A DNA stretch of 64,000 nt from Alteromonas macleodii (GTDB taxonomy: Bacteria > Pseudomonadota > Gammaproteobacteria > Enterobacterales > Alteromonadaceae). Position 1 is the stretch's first letter. Every line of letters begins with the position of its first letter. Below are positions 53,001 to 60,977 of the stretch, one piece after another. The DNA lies in NCBI RefSeq assembly GCF_903772925.1, contig NZ_LR812090.1, positions 748,629 through 812,628 on the forward strand, in the 5' to 3' direction. A program made the translations under genes and the position numbers. Under the pieces are notes generated by a model. It saw only the letters and a list, made by a program, of their open reading frames with translations. It did not search any database and was not told the origin of the DNA.

Positions 53001-54266
53001 ATGAATGCTTTCCTAGGTTGGATTGAAGAACGCATCCCAATGATGCGCGTTGCGAATATGCACGCTCTTCAATATCCTGCTCCAAAGAACATGAACTTTT
53101 GGTATGTGTTCGGTTTTCTAGCGACTATCGTTTTGGTAAACCAAATTGTTACTGGTATTTGGTTAACCATGAATTTCGTTCCATCTTCAGAAGGCGCGTT
53201 TGCCTCTGTTGAATACATCATGCGTGAGATCGACTACGGTTGGATCATTCGTTACATGCACAGTACTGGCGCATCAGCGTTCTTTATTGTGGTATATCTA
53301 CACATGTTCCGCGGCATGATTTACGGTTCTTACCAGAAGCCTCGTGAGCTTCTGTGGGTGTTTGGTATGTTTATCTACCTAGCGCTTATGGCTGAAGCAT
53401 TCATGGGTTATGTACTACCTTGGGGACAAATGTCTTACTGGGGTGCACAGGTAATCGTATCGCTATTTGGCGCTATCCCTGTTGTTGGTCCTGATTTGGT
53501 TATCTGGCTACAGGGTGACTACGTTATCTCTGGCGCAACACTTAACCGCTTCTTCGCATTACACGTTATTGCGTTGCCTTTAGTTATCGTTATTCTTGTG
53601 TTCCTTCACATTATCGCGCTACACGAAGTGGGTTCTAACAACCCAGATGGTATTGCAATTAAGCACAAGAAAGGTTCATTGCCAGAGTCTGAAAAGACCA
53701 AATATGAAATCCATGAATACTACACAAGCAAGTACGACATTGCTGATGACGTATTGCCGTTCTTCCCACACATCGTACTTAAAGACCTTGTGGCATTCTG
53801 TATTTTCTTAGCGCTATTTACTTATGTGTTGTTCTTTGCCCCTGAAATGGGCGGTAAATTCCTAGAGCATCCTAACTTTGAAATTGCTAACCCGTTGAAA
53901 ACACCTGAGCATATCTTCCCAGTGTGGTACTTCACGCCGTTCTACGCAATTTTGAAAGCGGTACCTGATAAGTTGTTCGGTGTACTAGCTATGTTCGGTG
54001 CAATTGCTGCGCTATTCGCTCTGCCTTGGTTAGACCGTGGTCGCGTTAAGTCATGGCGCTATCGCTGTGGTCTGCACAAAGTAAACCTTATTGTGTTTGC
54101 AATTGTGTTTATCTTCCTAGGTTACTTAGGTGGTACGCCACAAGAAAACTGGAAAATCATTGCGTCGCAAGTTGCTACAGTAATGTACTTCGGTTTCTTC
54201 ATTGCATTGTTCTTGTACAGCAAAAACGAAAACACTAAACCTGTGCCAGAGAGGATTTCTAAATGA
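53001..54266 (+). CDS. petB: Cytochrome b of the bc1 complex
   Basis: The membrane core of complex III, with two haems b and both quinone sites. The 421-residue protein has eight transmembrane segments. Haem-ligand histidines are in RYMHSTGASAFFIVVYLHMFRG and FALHVIALPLVIVILVFLHI (each read as shorter blocks), and the Qo-site motif appears in the PEWY-equivalent FPVWYFTPFYAIL (here PVWY). Spacing to petA is 5 bases; the stop overlaps petC (ATGA). Confidence 0.97.
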   Translation: MNAFLGWIEERIPMMRVANMHALQYPAPKNMNFWYVFGFLATIVLVNQIVTGIWLTMNFVPSSEGAFASVEYIMREIDYGWIIRYMHSTGASAFFIVVYLHMFRGMIYGSYQKPRELLWVFGMFIYLALMAEAFMGYVLPWGQMSYWGAQVIVSLFGAIPVVGPDLVIWLQGDYVISGATLNRFFALHVIALPLVIVILVFLHIIALHEVGSNNPDGIAIKHKKGSLPESEKTKYEIHEYYTSKYDIADDVLPFFPHIVLKDLVAFCIFLALFTYVLFFAPEMGGKFLEHPNFEIANPLKTPEHIFPVWYFTPFYAILKAVPDKLFGVLAMFGAIAALFALPWLDRGRVKSWRYRCGLHKVNLIVFAIVFIFLGYLGGTPQENWKIIASQVATVMYFGFFIALFLYSKNENTKPVPERISK

Positions 54267-54997
54267 AAAAAATGATGTGCTTTTTAGCCTTCTTCCTACC
54301 TGGCGTAGCGCTTGCGGCAGGTGGAAACGTACACCTTGATAAAGCGCCTATCGACTTATCCGATAAGGCGTCTTTACAGCGTGGTGCACAGTTGTTCATG
54401 AACTACTGCTTAGGCTGTCACTCGATGAAGTACCAGCGTTATCAGCGTTCATTCCAAGACTTGGGTATTCCTGACGAACTAGGTCAAGAATACCTGCAGT
54501 TCACGGGTGAAAAAGTATCTGATTACATCACTCGTGCAATGCCCGAAGAAGCCGCAGCTGGCTGGTTCGGTGCTGCTCCACCTGATCTTACGCTTGTTGC
54601 ACGTGTTCGTGGTGAAGACTGGATCTACACTTACTTGCGTTCTTTCTATGTAGACGAGAGCCGCCCGTTTGGTGTTAACAACACAGTATTCCCAGAAGTA
54701 GGTATGCCGCACGTACTACAACCACTTCAAGGTACGCCTACGCGCACTTATGAAGAGCAAATGGTTGATGGTGAAATGGTTAAGCGTTATGTAGGTATTA
54801 AGTCAGATGGTACTGGCGCAATGTCTCCTGACGAGTATGACCAAGCTGTTGCCGATATCGTGAACTTCCTAGAGTACACGGGTGAGCCTTCAAAACTGGA
54901 ATCTCACAAAATCGGTAAGTGGGTACTTATCTTTATCGCAGTATTGTTTGTATTTGTTTACTTACTGAAGAAAGAATACTGGCGAGAAGTGCACTAA
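54263..54997 (+). CDS. petC: Cytochrome c1 of the bc1 complex
   Basis: Accepts electrons from the Rieske protein and passes them to soluble cytochrome c. The 244-residue protein has a signal peptide (MKKMMCFLAFFLPGVALAAG), one haem-binding CLGCH (about residue 50-54), the axial Met region (VGMPHVLQPL or TGAMSPDEYD) and a C-terminal membrane anchor (WVLIFIAVLFVFVYLLKKEYW). A terminator closes the operon. Confidence 0.97.
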   Translation: MKKMMCFLAFFLPGVALAAGGNVHLDKAPIDLSDKASLQRGAQLFMNYCLGCHSMKYQRYQRSFQDLGIPDELGQEYLQFTGEKVSDYITRAMPEEAAAGWFGAAPPDLTLVARVRGEDWIYTYLRSFYVDESRPFGVNNTVFPEVGMPHVLQPLQGTPTRTYEEQMVDGEMVKRYVGIKSDGTGAMSPDEYDQAVADIVNFLEYTGEPSKLESHKIGKWVLIFIAVLFVFVYLLKKEYWREVH

Positions 54998-55020
54998 TCG
55001 CACAGATTTATGTATAATAT

Positions 55021-55050
55021 GAAAAGGGGGCTTCTCGCCCCCTTTTTTGG
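55021..55050 (+). terminator. Terminator after petABC
   Basis: AAAAGGGGGC-ttctc-GCCCCCTTTTTT, stem of about ten pairs and a T run. Confidence 0.93.
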
Positions 55051-55055
55051 TATTT

Positions 55056-55106
55056 ACTCGTGCTACCTGAAAACCCTTTTGTATAGAGTGTTCAGGTAGC
55101 ACGAGT
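55056..55106. repeat. 16-bp perfect inverted repeat before sspA
   Basis: Left arm ACTCGTGCTACCTGAA (55056-55071) and its exact reverse complement (55091-55106) flank a 19-base loop. It starts six bases after the petC terminator and ends 58 bases before the sspA ATG. There is no T run, so it is not a second terminator. It could be an operator, an mRNA-stabilising leader hairpin or a small repeat element. Confidence 0.85.
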
Positions 55107-55164
55107 TAACGTAATAAGCTTACCGTTTGTAAGCGTAAACTTGTTTCTCGACGGAGGAAATTGA

Positions 55165-55797
55165 ATGGCCGTAGCCGCGAATAAACGTTCTATTATGACG
55201 TTGTTCTCTGACACAATTGATATTTATAGCCACCAGGTGCGCATTGTGTTGGCAGAAAAAGGTGTGGGTGTTGAAATCAGCTACACAGATCCTAGCAACC
55301 TGTCTGAAGATCTGTTGGAGCTTAACCCTTACGGTACTGTTCCAACTCTAGTTGATCGCGAACTTGTACTTTACAAGTCGCATATCATCATGGAATACCT
55401 TGATGAGCGTTTCCCTCATCCACCACTAATGCCGGTTTACCCTGTATCACGTGGCCAAAGCCGTCTTATGATGCACCGCATTGAGCAAGATTGGTACTCG
55501 CTTGCTGCTCGTATCTTCCGTGGTGAAGGTGACGTAGAAGCAGCACGTAATGAGTTGCGTGAAGCCTTGCTTTCACTTGCCCCTGTATTTGGTGAAATGC
55601 CTTACTTCATGAGCGAAGAGTTCAGCTTAGTTGACTGCTACCTTGCTCCGCTATTGTGGCGTCTTCCTGCACTAGGCATTGAACTAAACGGTGCTGGCAG
55701 CAAAGAAATTAACGCTTACATGAACCGCATTTTCTCTCGTAGTTCATTTAAAGCATCTTTGACTGACCAAGAGCGCGAGATCCACAACCCGCTATGA
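55165..55797 (+). CDS. sspA: Stringent starvation protein A
   Basis: A GST-fold protein that binds RNA polymerase and helps cells under starvation and acid stress in E. coli. The 210-residue product begins MAVAANKRSIMTLFSDTIDIYSHQVRIVLAEKG (quoted in part), almost the E. coli sequence, and contains VPTLVDRELVLYKSHIIMEY, HPPLMPVYPVSRGQSR and EFSLVDCYLAPLLWRLPALG. No catalytic glutathione site is expected. GGAGG precedes the ATG. It overlaps sspB by 4 bases. Confidence 0.97.
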   Translation: MAVAANKRSIMTLFSDTIDIYSHQVRIVLAEKGVGVEISYTDPSNLSEDLLELNPYGTVPTLVDRELVLYKSHIIMEYLDERFPHPPLMPVYPVSRGQSRLMMHRIEQDWYSLAARIFRGEGDVEAARNELREALLSLAPVFGEMPYFMSEEFSLVDCYLAPLLWRLPALGIELNGAGSKEINAYMNRIFSRSSFKASLTDQEREIHNPL

Positions 55798-56267
55798 CAT
55801 CTATGACGTCAAACCAGCCCTATTTGCTTAGGGCTTTTTATGAGTGGATTGTTGATAACGATTTGACGCCGTACATTGTGGTTGATGCAACTAACGAGTT
55901 GGTAGAAGTGCCGCAAGAGTTTGTTAAAGACGGTCAAATTGTTTTAAACGTATCGCCAAGTGCGTGTGTTAATTTCTCTCTCGATTTAGACGGCTTGTCG
56001 TTTCAAGCACGTTTTTCTGGCCAGCCCAGAAGATTGAGTATGCCTTGTGAAGCTGTGATGGCTATATACGCAAGGGAAAACGGTGCAGGTACAGTATTTG
56101 CCACCGAAGAAGATATTGCCCGCGCGCAGAAAGAGCGCACTGAAGCACCTGAAGATGTGTCTCAACCGAGCGGACCAACGCCTCTGGAAGACGCTGACTC
56201 TAGCGATGTTCAAGATGCGCCTGTCCCCCCTAAAAAGGGTAAGCCTAGCTTAAAGGTTATTAAGTAG
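55794..56267 (+). CDS. sspB: ClpXP adaptor SspB
   Basis: Delivers ssrA-tagged proteins to ClpXP. The folded domain (about 5-110) has YLLRAFYEWIVDNDLTPYIV, DGQIVLNVSPSA and MAIYARENGAGTVF. A flexible acidic/proline-rich linker follows, then the C-terminal XB motif (PSLKVIK) that docks on ClpX. At 157 residues it is close to E. coli SspB (165). Start taken at ATG 55794; a second in-frame ATG lies three codons on. Confidence 0.95.
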   Translation: MTSMTSNQPYLLRAFYEWIVDNDLTPYIVVDATNELVEVPQEFVKDGQIVLNVSPSACVNFSLDLDGLSFQARFSGQPRRLSMPCEAVMAIYARENGAGTVFATEEDIARAQKERTEAPEDVSQPSGPTPLEDADSSDVQDAPVPPKKGKPSLKVIK

Positions 56268-56288
56268 CTTATCAAATAACGTATTAGC

Positions 56289-56335
56289 CTGGCTTTGTGA
56301 AGTTTATCTACTCAGCAAAGCCAGTGCTTTTTCTT
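56289..56335 (+). terminator. Terminator after sspAB
   Basis: CTGGCTTTG pairs with CAAAGCCAG over an 18-base loop and is followed by TGCTTTTTCTTT. Confidence 0.75.
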
Positions 56336-56393
56336 TCCCATTCCCGTTAAGCTGCATCTCGCTTTAATGTTTAAAGATTTCCTTTGACACAAA

Positions 56394-56427
56394 AGTAAAA
56401 ACACCCCATTACCTGCGTAATAGGGCG
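56394..56427 (-). terminator. Terminator after the spondin genes
   Basis: On the minus strand CCCTATTAC-gcag-GTAATGGGG is followed by TGTTTTTAC, about 28 bases past the spondin gene stop. Confidence 0.7.
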
Positions 56428-56454
56428 CTTTCACATGGTACTGCGTTTGAACAT

Positions 56455-57303
56455 TTAACGGGTTCGGGTAATCACCACGCGGCTCGTTGGGAAATCAAAG
56501 CGATGGGCCTCGGTTAGTACCGATGTAGACAGGCCTTCACGGCTTGGATCATTAGCGTTTGCACTGGTAACTACACCCTGGTGAAGTCTTACTGCATCGG
56601 CAAAGTCATCCCTCACTACATCATAACCTGCGGCTGCTCCGCCGCCACCCGCTGCACTAGCGGCGGGGCCAGGCATAGTGGCTGCAGTTTCTGTATTTGC
56701 TTCTGTACCCGCATCCCAGGTCACTGTCATGAACGTTTTTGTATCACCAACCGCCATGTTGCTTACATTTGCAGCGTTTAAGCCAGTAAATGCGTCGTTA
56801 GTGTTGACCAGCATGGTCGTTACTGTAAGGCGCAGGTTGTCAGCATCGAGTTCTGGAACCACAAGAGTTAGCTCTGTCCCCATTGAGCGAGGGCCCAGTA
56901 TTCCCTCTGAACTTAGCGCATCTAAAAAGTCAGTAGACTCTGCTGCTTCACTGATTACCATCGAGGGATCACCGCCCTCAGCCATAATTTCAATACCCAT
57001 GCTGGCTGGCTCGCCCTCACTAAATGAATGGAAGCCTGGTTCATGCAAGATGACTGCAGCAGGTGCAAAGGGCTGAGAGTAGGTTAAGTTGGTAATTTGT
57101 ACGGTATAAACCGCTGAATTACCGTTAATACCGTCTTGTCCATCTGCACCGTCTTCACCATCGGCACCATCTTGACCGTCGATTCCAGCTTCACCTTGTG
57201 GTCCAGCTGGCCCCTGAGGTCCTGTATCACCATCGTCGCCGCACGCCGCCAAAAGAGCTGATAACATTAATAACGTACTGAGTTTTACTATTGGATTAGT
57301 CAT
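56455..57303 (-). CDS. Spondin-domain lipoprotein with collagen-like repeat
   Basis: A 282-residue exported protein. A lipoprotein signal (LSALLAAC, Cys about 21) is followed by ten or so Gly-X-Y triplets (about residues 22-62, GDTGPQGPAGPQGEAG then GQDGADGEDG-type), a collagen-like stalk. A spondin N-terminal domain follows: VYTVQITNLTYSQPFAPAAV, FHSFSEGEPASMGIEIMAEGG, MLVNTNDAFTGLNA. The C-terminus ends FPTSRVVITRTR. It is 12 bases downstream of a paralogue. The likely place is the cell surface; function in adhesion or ligand binding is only inferred. Confidence 0.82.
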   Translation of the reverse strand: MTNPIVKLSTLLMLSALLAACGDDGDTGPQGPAGPQGEAGIDGQDGADGEDGADGQDGINGNSAVYTVQITNLTYSQPFAPAAVILHEPGFHSFSEGEPASMGIEIMAEGGDPSMVISEAAESTDFLDALSSEGILGPRSMGTELTLVVPELDADNLRLTVTTMLVNTNDAFTGLNAANVSNMAVGDTKTFMTVTWDAGTEANTETAATMPGPAASAAGGGGAAAGYDVVRDDFADAVRLHQGVVTSANANDPSREGLSTSVLTEAHRFDFPTSRVVITRTR

Positions 57304-57315
57304 AGTAATAGCTCC

Positions 57316-58131
57316 TTAAGATGCAGGAACAGTTATAACAACACGTGCAACGGGGTTTAACCAACGGTGTACAGTTGAATCTAAATCACTTGCACCTGAA
57401 GCATTGTCGGTGTCACCAAGCGCATTGCGGTGAATGTGTACCGGACCATCTTCACCATCTTCTATTTCACCATTAACTACCTGTGCTCCCACACCTGTGC
57501 CGCCCGTACCTAAGTCAACGATACGAGTTGGTGCACCACCGCCAGCAACACCAGGAACGCCATAACCCCCTAGCGCATTTCCTGTGCCGGCTTCAACGAC
57601 GTCAGTACGAGCACTATTTAGCTCATCGTTTAACTCAGTGCCAGCATCGTAAGCATTAAGATAATACGTATAGGTGCCAGGTTCAGTAGGGATCTCAATA
57701 CTGTCCATACCAACGAAGGCATCATTGGTTGGTATCAACATAGACAGCAGTGAAAGATAAGGCTTGTCCATTGTGTCGAAGGGATAACTTAATGTTGCTT
57801 TCGGGGCTAGAAGGCCGCCAAAACGATGCCATGTATTTGAACCATTGTCTGTATCGACAGGACCCAATACCGCCTCAAAGTTAGCTCCGCTTGAGTCAGC
57901 GTTTTGTTCATCATCAATAACACCCGCTTCAGCAAGCCACGCTAGAGCCGATGAAGCTGGCTGTCCCACTTCAAAAGCGTCAACGGTGTCATCGTGCGCA
58001 ATAACTAGCCGCGGCGTAAAGCTTTGCGCTTGGGTTAAGTTAGTAATTTCAACATCTAATGTAACGGCTTGGCTTACTGAAATTGTTGCGAGCGACAGTA
58101 GGGTAGCGCTAGCAAGTTTAGTGAATTTCAT
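57316..58131 (-). CDS. Secreted spondin-domain protein
   Basis: A 271-residue protein with a signal peptide (about 1-22, ending ISVSQA) and a spondin_N domain: LDVEITNLTQAQSFTPRLVIAHDD (in part), AFEVGQPASSALAWLAEAG, SMLIPTNDAFVGMDSIEIP, TYYLNAYDAGTELNDE. A Gly-rich loop (ALGGYGVPGVAGGGAP) and the C-terminal NPVARVVITVPAS follow. It lacks the lipobox and collagen stalk of its downstream paralogue. First gene of the pair, divergent from an OmpR-type regulator. Confidence 0.85.
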   Translation of the reverse strand: MKFTKLASATLLSLATISVSQAVTLDVEITNLTQAQSFTPRLVIAHDDTVDAFEVGQPASSALAWLAEAGVIDDEQNADSSGANFEAVLGPVDTDNGSNTWHRFGGLLAPKATLSYPFDTMDKPYLSLLSMLIPTNDAFVGMDSIEIPTEPGTYTYYLNAYDAGTELNDELNSARTDVVEAGTGNALGGYGVPGVAGGGAPTRIVDLGTGGTGVGAQVVNGEIEDGEDGPVHIHRNALGDTDNASGASDLDSTVHRWLNPVARVVITVPAS

Positions 58132-58231
58132 TTTATTGTCCTTGTTTATGGCTTAAATCGCATAAAAATCTAGGGCAGTAAAATTTTTAATTCATCACAG
58201 AACTATCACAAAAAACACACAGATTTGTATC

Positions 58232-58274
58232 GATAAATAACAATATTGTTAGAAATTTTTAGTGCTTATTTATC
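58232..58274. promoter_or_regulatory. Palindromic operator-like region
   Basis: GATAAATAA (58232-58240) and its reverse complement TTATTTATC (58266-58274) bracket a 25-base interval that begins with the perfect palindrome AACAATATTGTT (58239-58250). The region lies between the divergent spondin and regulator genes and could bind the regulator. Confidence 0.45.
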
Positions 58275-58354
58275 AGTCAAAAAATTGTTATTAATGTGAA
58301 ATAAAAACACGAAGGGTCGGGTCTTTCTTTTTATTGGCGAATTAGGAGCGAGAT

Positions 58355-59107
58355 ATGATCCTTATCATCTACACTGGAAATAAGTTTCAACAAAATATAT
58401 CGCAATGCTTAAGTAAGCATAGCTTTCTTTACGACACAGTCTCTAATTTTCAATCCGCAGAGTCTTTGCTTAAGGCGCAGCAGTATTCACTTATTATTGT
58501 CGAATCGCACAGTAATACTATGTGCCTGCAGCGTATTAGACGTTTAGTAGAAGCTAACCCTGAGAGCTGGGTGGTGGCCGTTGAAAGTGATATGCCGAGA
58601 ACTGATACGACTGAGGATACAGTCGATGAGGCTAATTACTATGAAGCAGGTGTCGATGACTTCCTTACAGGAACGTTTGACGAGCGTATGTTTTCAGCAC
58701 GTATTCGTTCCCATATGCGAAGAAGTATGCCCATCCAAGAAGCCTTGCGATCTAACGATGGTAGCGAATATCGCATCGAAATTGGCCCGCTTAGGGTAGA
58801 TCAGCGTTATCACAGCGTGACGATCAATGGTCAAATACTGGCACTAACGGCACGCGAATTCACCTTGTTGAATTATTTCTGTCGTCACCCCAATCAAGTG
58901 TTCTCCCGCAATCAGCTACTTAGCGAGGTTTGGGGTTATAACCATGAAGGTTATGAGCATACGGTAAACACACATATTAATCGTCTTCGCTCTAAACTTG
59001 ACAAGGTTAACAGTATTGAAAATGGTGGGCAGCTAGTACAAACCGTATGGGGCGTCGGATACAAACTGAATGTAAATGGGTATACAGCCAAGGCGTTAAG
59101 CGCCTGA
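58355..59107 (+). CDS. OmpR-family regulator with degenerate receiver domain
   Basis: A 250-residue DNA-binding protein. The C-terminal winged helix (about 140-240) is standard: LTAREFTLLNYFCRHPNQVFSRNQLLSEVWGY in parts, then HTVNTHINRLRSKLDKV and VQTVWGVGYKLN. The N-terminal receiver fold has lost its phosphorylation chemistry: the acidic pair is replaced (IIYTGNK), the phospho-acceptor Asp is Glu50 (LIIVESHSN) and the conserved Lys-Pro is Gly107-Thr108 (DDFLTGTF). It is therefore probably phosphorylation-independent. No sensor kinase is adjacent. It may control the divergent spondin genes. Confidence 0.88.
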   Translation: MILIIYTGNKFQQNISQCLSKHSFLYDTVSNFQSAESLLKAQQYSLIIVESHSNTMCLQRIRRLVEANPESWVVAVESDMPRTDTTEDTVDEANYYEAGVDDFLTGTFDERMFSARIRSHMRRSMPIQEALRSNDGSEYRIEIGPLRVDQRYHSVTINGQILALTAREFTLLNYFCRHPNQVFSRNQLLSEVWGYNHEGYEHTVNTHINRLRSKLDKVNSIENGGQLVQTVWGVGYKLNVNGYTAKALSA

Positions 59108-59170
59108 ACGATATAGTTTAAAAAATTACTTGAGCCGTAGGAGCAAAGTAATCTTGTAATCTTCACCGAC

Positions 59171-60529
59171 TTAAATTAAAAACAGCGTCGCAGTACCTAA
59201 GAACGCAAAAATACCCACTACATCAGTTATCGTAGTTAAGATAACACTGCCTGCTAAGGCAGGGTCTATCTTAAGACGCTTCATGATCATAGGTAAGGTT
59301 GCACCCGCTAAGGCAGCTGCAATCATATTTACCATCATGGCAAAGGCAATAATTACGCCGAGCATGTAATCTTGTTTCCATAACGCAATGACTGAGGCAA
59401 TAAGCACCGCCCAAATGGCACCGTTTAAAAAGCCGATGGATATCTCTTTACTGATAAGCCATCGTGAGTTACTTGCGTTAACATGGCCTAGTGCCATACC
59501 ACGAATAACAAGGGTCAGCGTTTGGTTACCCGCTACACCGCCCATACTGGGAACAATGGTATTTAATATAGCTAACACAGCCAGTTGGCTGAGTGTTGCT
59601 TCGAATAAGTCGCTCACCATGGCGGCCATTAGCGCCGTCACCAAGTTTACCGCCAGCCACACCGAGCGTCGTTTGGTACTTTGCATAACCGGTGCAAAGG
59701 TATCTTCGTCGTCATCAAGACCCGCCATACTCATCATTGAGTGCTCGGCGTCTTCACGAATAATATCAACCACGTCGTCAATGGTAATTCGGCCCACTAA
59801 GCGATGATTCTCATCAACTACGGGCGCTGAAAGCCAGTTATATCGCTCGAAAAGGCTAGCAACTTCATCGTCTGGCATATTCACAGGAATCGCTTCAGAT
59901 TCCTCATCCATAACATCAGACACTTTGTCGTCGGTATCTGCGGTAAGTAAACGGGTAACCGGAACAATACCAACTAGGTTGTCGGTCCTATTTACTACAT
60001 AGAAGGTGTCTGTATTTTCTGGTAACTCACCTTTTAAACGAATGTAACGTAGAACCACATCAATGGTGACATCAGGACGCAAGGTAATGGTGTCGGTGTT
60101 CATGATGAAACCAGCGGTTTCTTCACCGTAAGACAGTGCTTGCTCTGCACGTACGCGGTCTTGGGCATCCATTGAATCGAGAATGTCTGCCAACACAGGT
60201 TCAGGAAGACTACTCAGCGTTTCTGCTAAATCATCGGTATCCATCTCTTCAAGTGCGTCAACCACGTTGGCGGGGAGCATCTTTGTTATAATACCGTTTC
60301 GAACATCGTCAGACAGTTCTTCTAAAATGTCGCCGTGAAAATCGCTATCAATTAACTCCCACAACTCATCACGGGTCCTGCTTGGACTAGACTCAAGAAT
60401 ATGCGCAACGTCTGAAGGAGGAAGTTCAAGCAGAAGCTTACGTACAGATACAAACTGACCGTTTATTAACGCTGCGTTGAGTGCACGTAATTGGGTTTGT
60501 ACGTATTTAGAAACAAGCGCTTCTGCCAT
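59171..60529 (-). CDS. mgtE: Magnesium transporter MgtE
   Basis: A Mg2+ channel of the inner membrane, gated by cytoplasmic Mg2+. The 452-residue protein has the N-terminal superhelical domain (to about 130), two CBS domains (about 135-260; VVNRTDNLVGIVPVTRLL and APVVDENHRLVGRITIDDV) and five transmembrane helices with the pore block VPSMGGVAGNQTLTLVIRGMALG and the final ATLPMIMKRLKIDPALAGSVILTTITDV region (quoted in short blocks). It stands next to the HPr gene on the same strand but 175 bases away, so probably has its own promoter. Confidence 0.95.
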   Translation of the reverse strand: MAEALVSKYVQTQLRALNAALINGQFVSVRKLLLELPPSDVAHILESSPSRTRDELWELIDSDFHGDILEELSDDVRNGIITKMLPANVVDALEEMDTDDLAETLSSLPEPVLADILDSMDAQDRVRAEQALSYGEETAGFIMNTDTITLRPDVTIDVVLRYIRLKGELPENTDTFYVVNRTDNLVGIVPVTRLLTADTDDKVSDVMDEESEAIPVNMPDDEVASLFERYNWLSAPVVDENHRLVGRITIDDVVDIIREDAEHSMMSMAGLDDDEDTFAPVMQSTKRRSVWLAVNLVTALMAAMVSDLFEATLSQLAVLAILNTIVPSMGGVAGNQTLTLVIRGMALGHVNASNSRWLISKEISIGFLNGAIWAVLIASVIALWKQDYMLGVIIAFAMMVNMIAAALAGATLPMIMKRLKIDPALAGSVILTTITDVVGIFAFLGTATLFLI

Positions 60530-60704
60530 AAGGCGTTATTCCTACTATGCTGAGATGGAAAAATAGAGACTGTTTTAGCCTAAGTGTGCGTAGAATATCG
60601 CAATTATATTAAGTCTGTCATGATAATTGCGTGGCTTTTACGCAAGAATTTGGAATTACTAAGTTAGCTGTTGATTAATTCGTCAAGAGTGAAGCGTGTT
60701 GAGA

Positions 60705-60977
60705 CTATTCGTCTTCGTTAAATCTGCCCTCGATAAGTTCTTCAATAGCAGCAAGTGCATCGACCGCGTCATCACCATCGACAATAACATCTACCTGTTC
60801 GCCCTGATGACTTTCCAGCATCATCAAGCCTAAAACGCTACTTGCATCGGCTTCTTTATCACCTTTTTTCAAAATGATTTTGGCATCAAATTGATTAGCA
60901 AGCTTAACCAATTGCGTGGCTGCTCTAGCGTGTAAACCTAGTTTATTAACGATAGTAAGCGTTTTTTGAATAGTCAT
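60705..60977 (-). CDS. ptsO: HPr-family phosphocarrier (NPr-like)
   Basis: Passes phosphate from EI-Ntr to EIIA-Ntr in the nitrogen PTS. The 90-residue protein has the phospho-acceptor His16 in NKLGLHARAATQLV and a Ser region (ASSVLGLMMLES). It overlaps rapZ by one base (TAATG). Its place after rpoN-hpf-ptsN-rapZ marks it as NPr rather than the sugar-PTS HPr. Confidence 0.92.
   Translation of the reverse strand: MTIQKTLTIVNKLGLHARAATQLVKLANQFDAKIILKKGDKEADASSVLGLMMLESHQGEQVDVIVDGDDAVDALAAIEELIEGRFNEDE

Noticed and set aside
57110..57240. Short periodic repeat resembling a CRISPR or satellite
   Set aside because: The 9-base periodicity is the coding of Gly-X-Y triplets of a collagen-like stalk within an intact gene.
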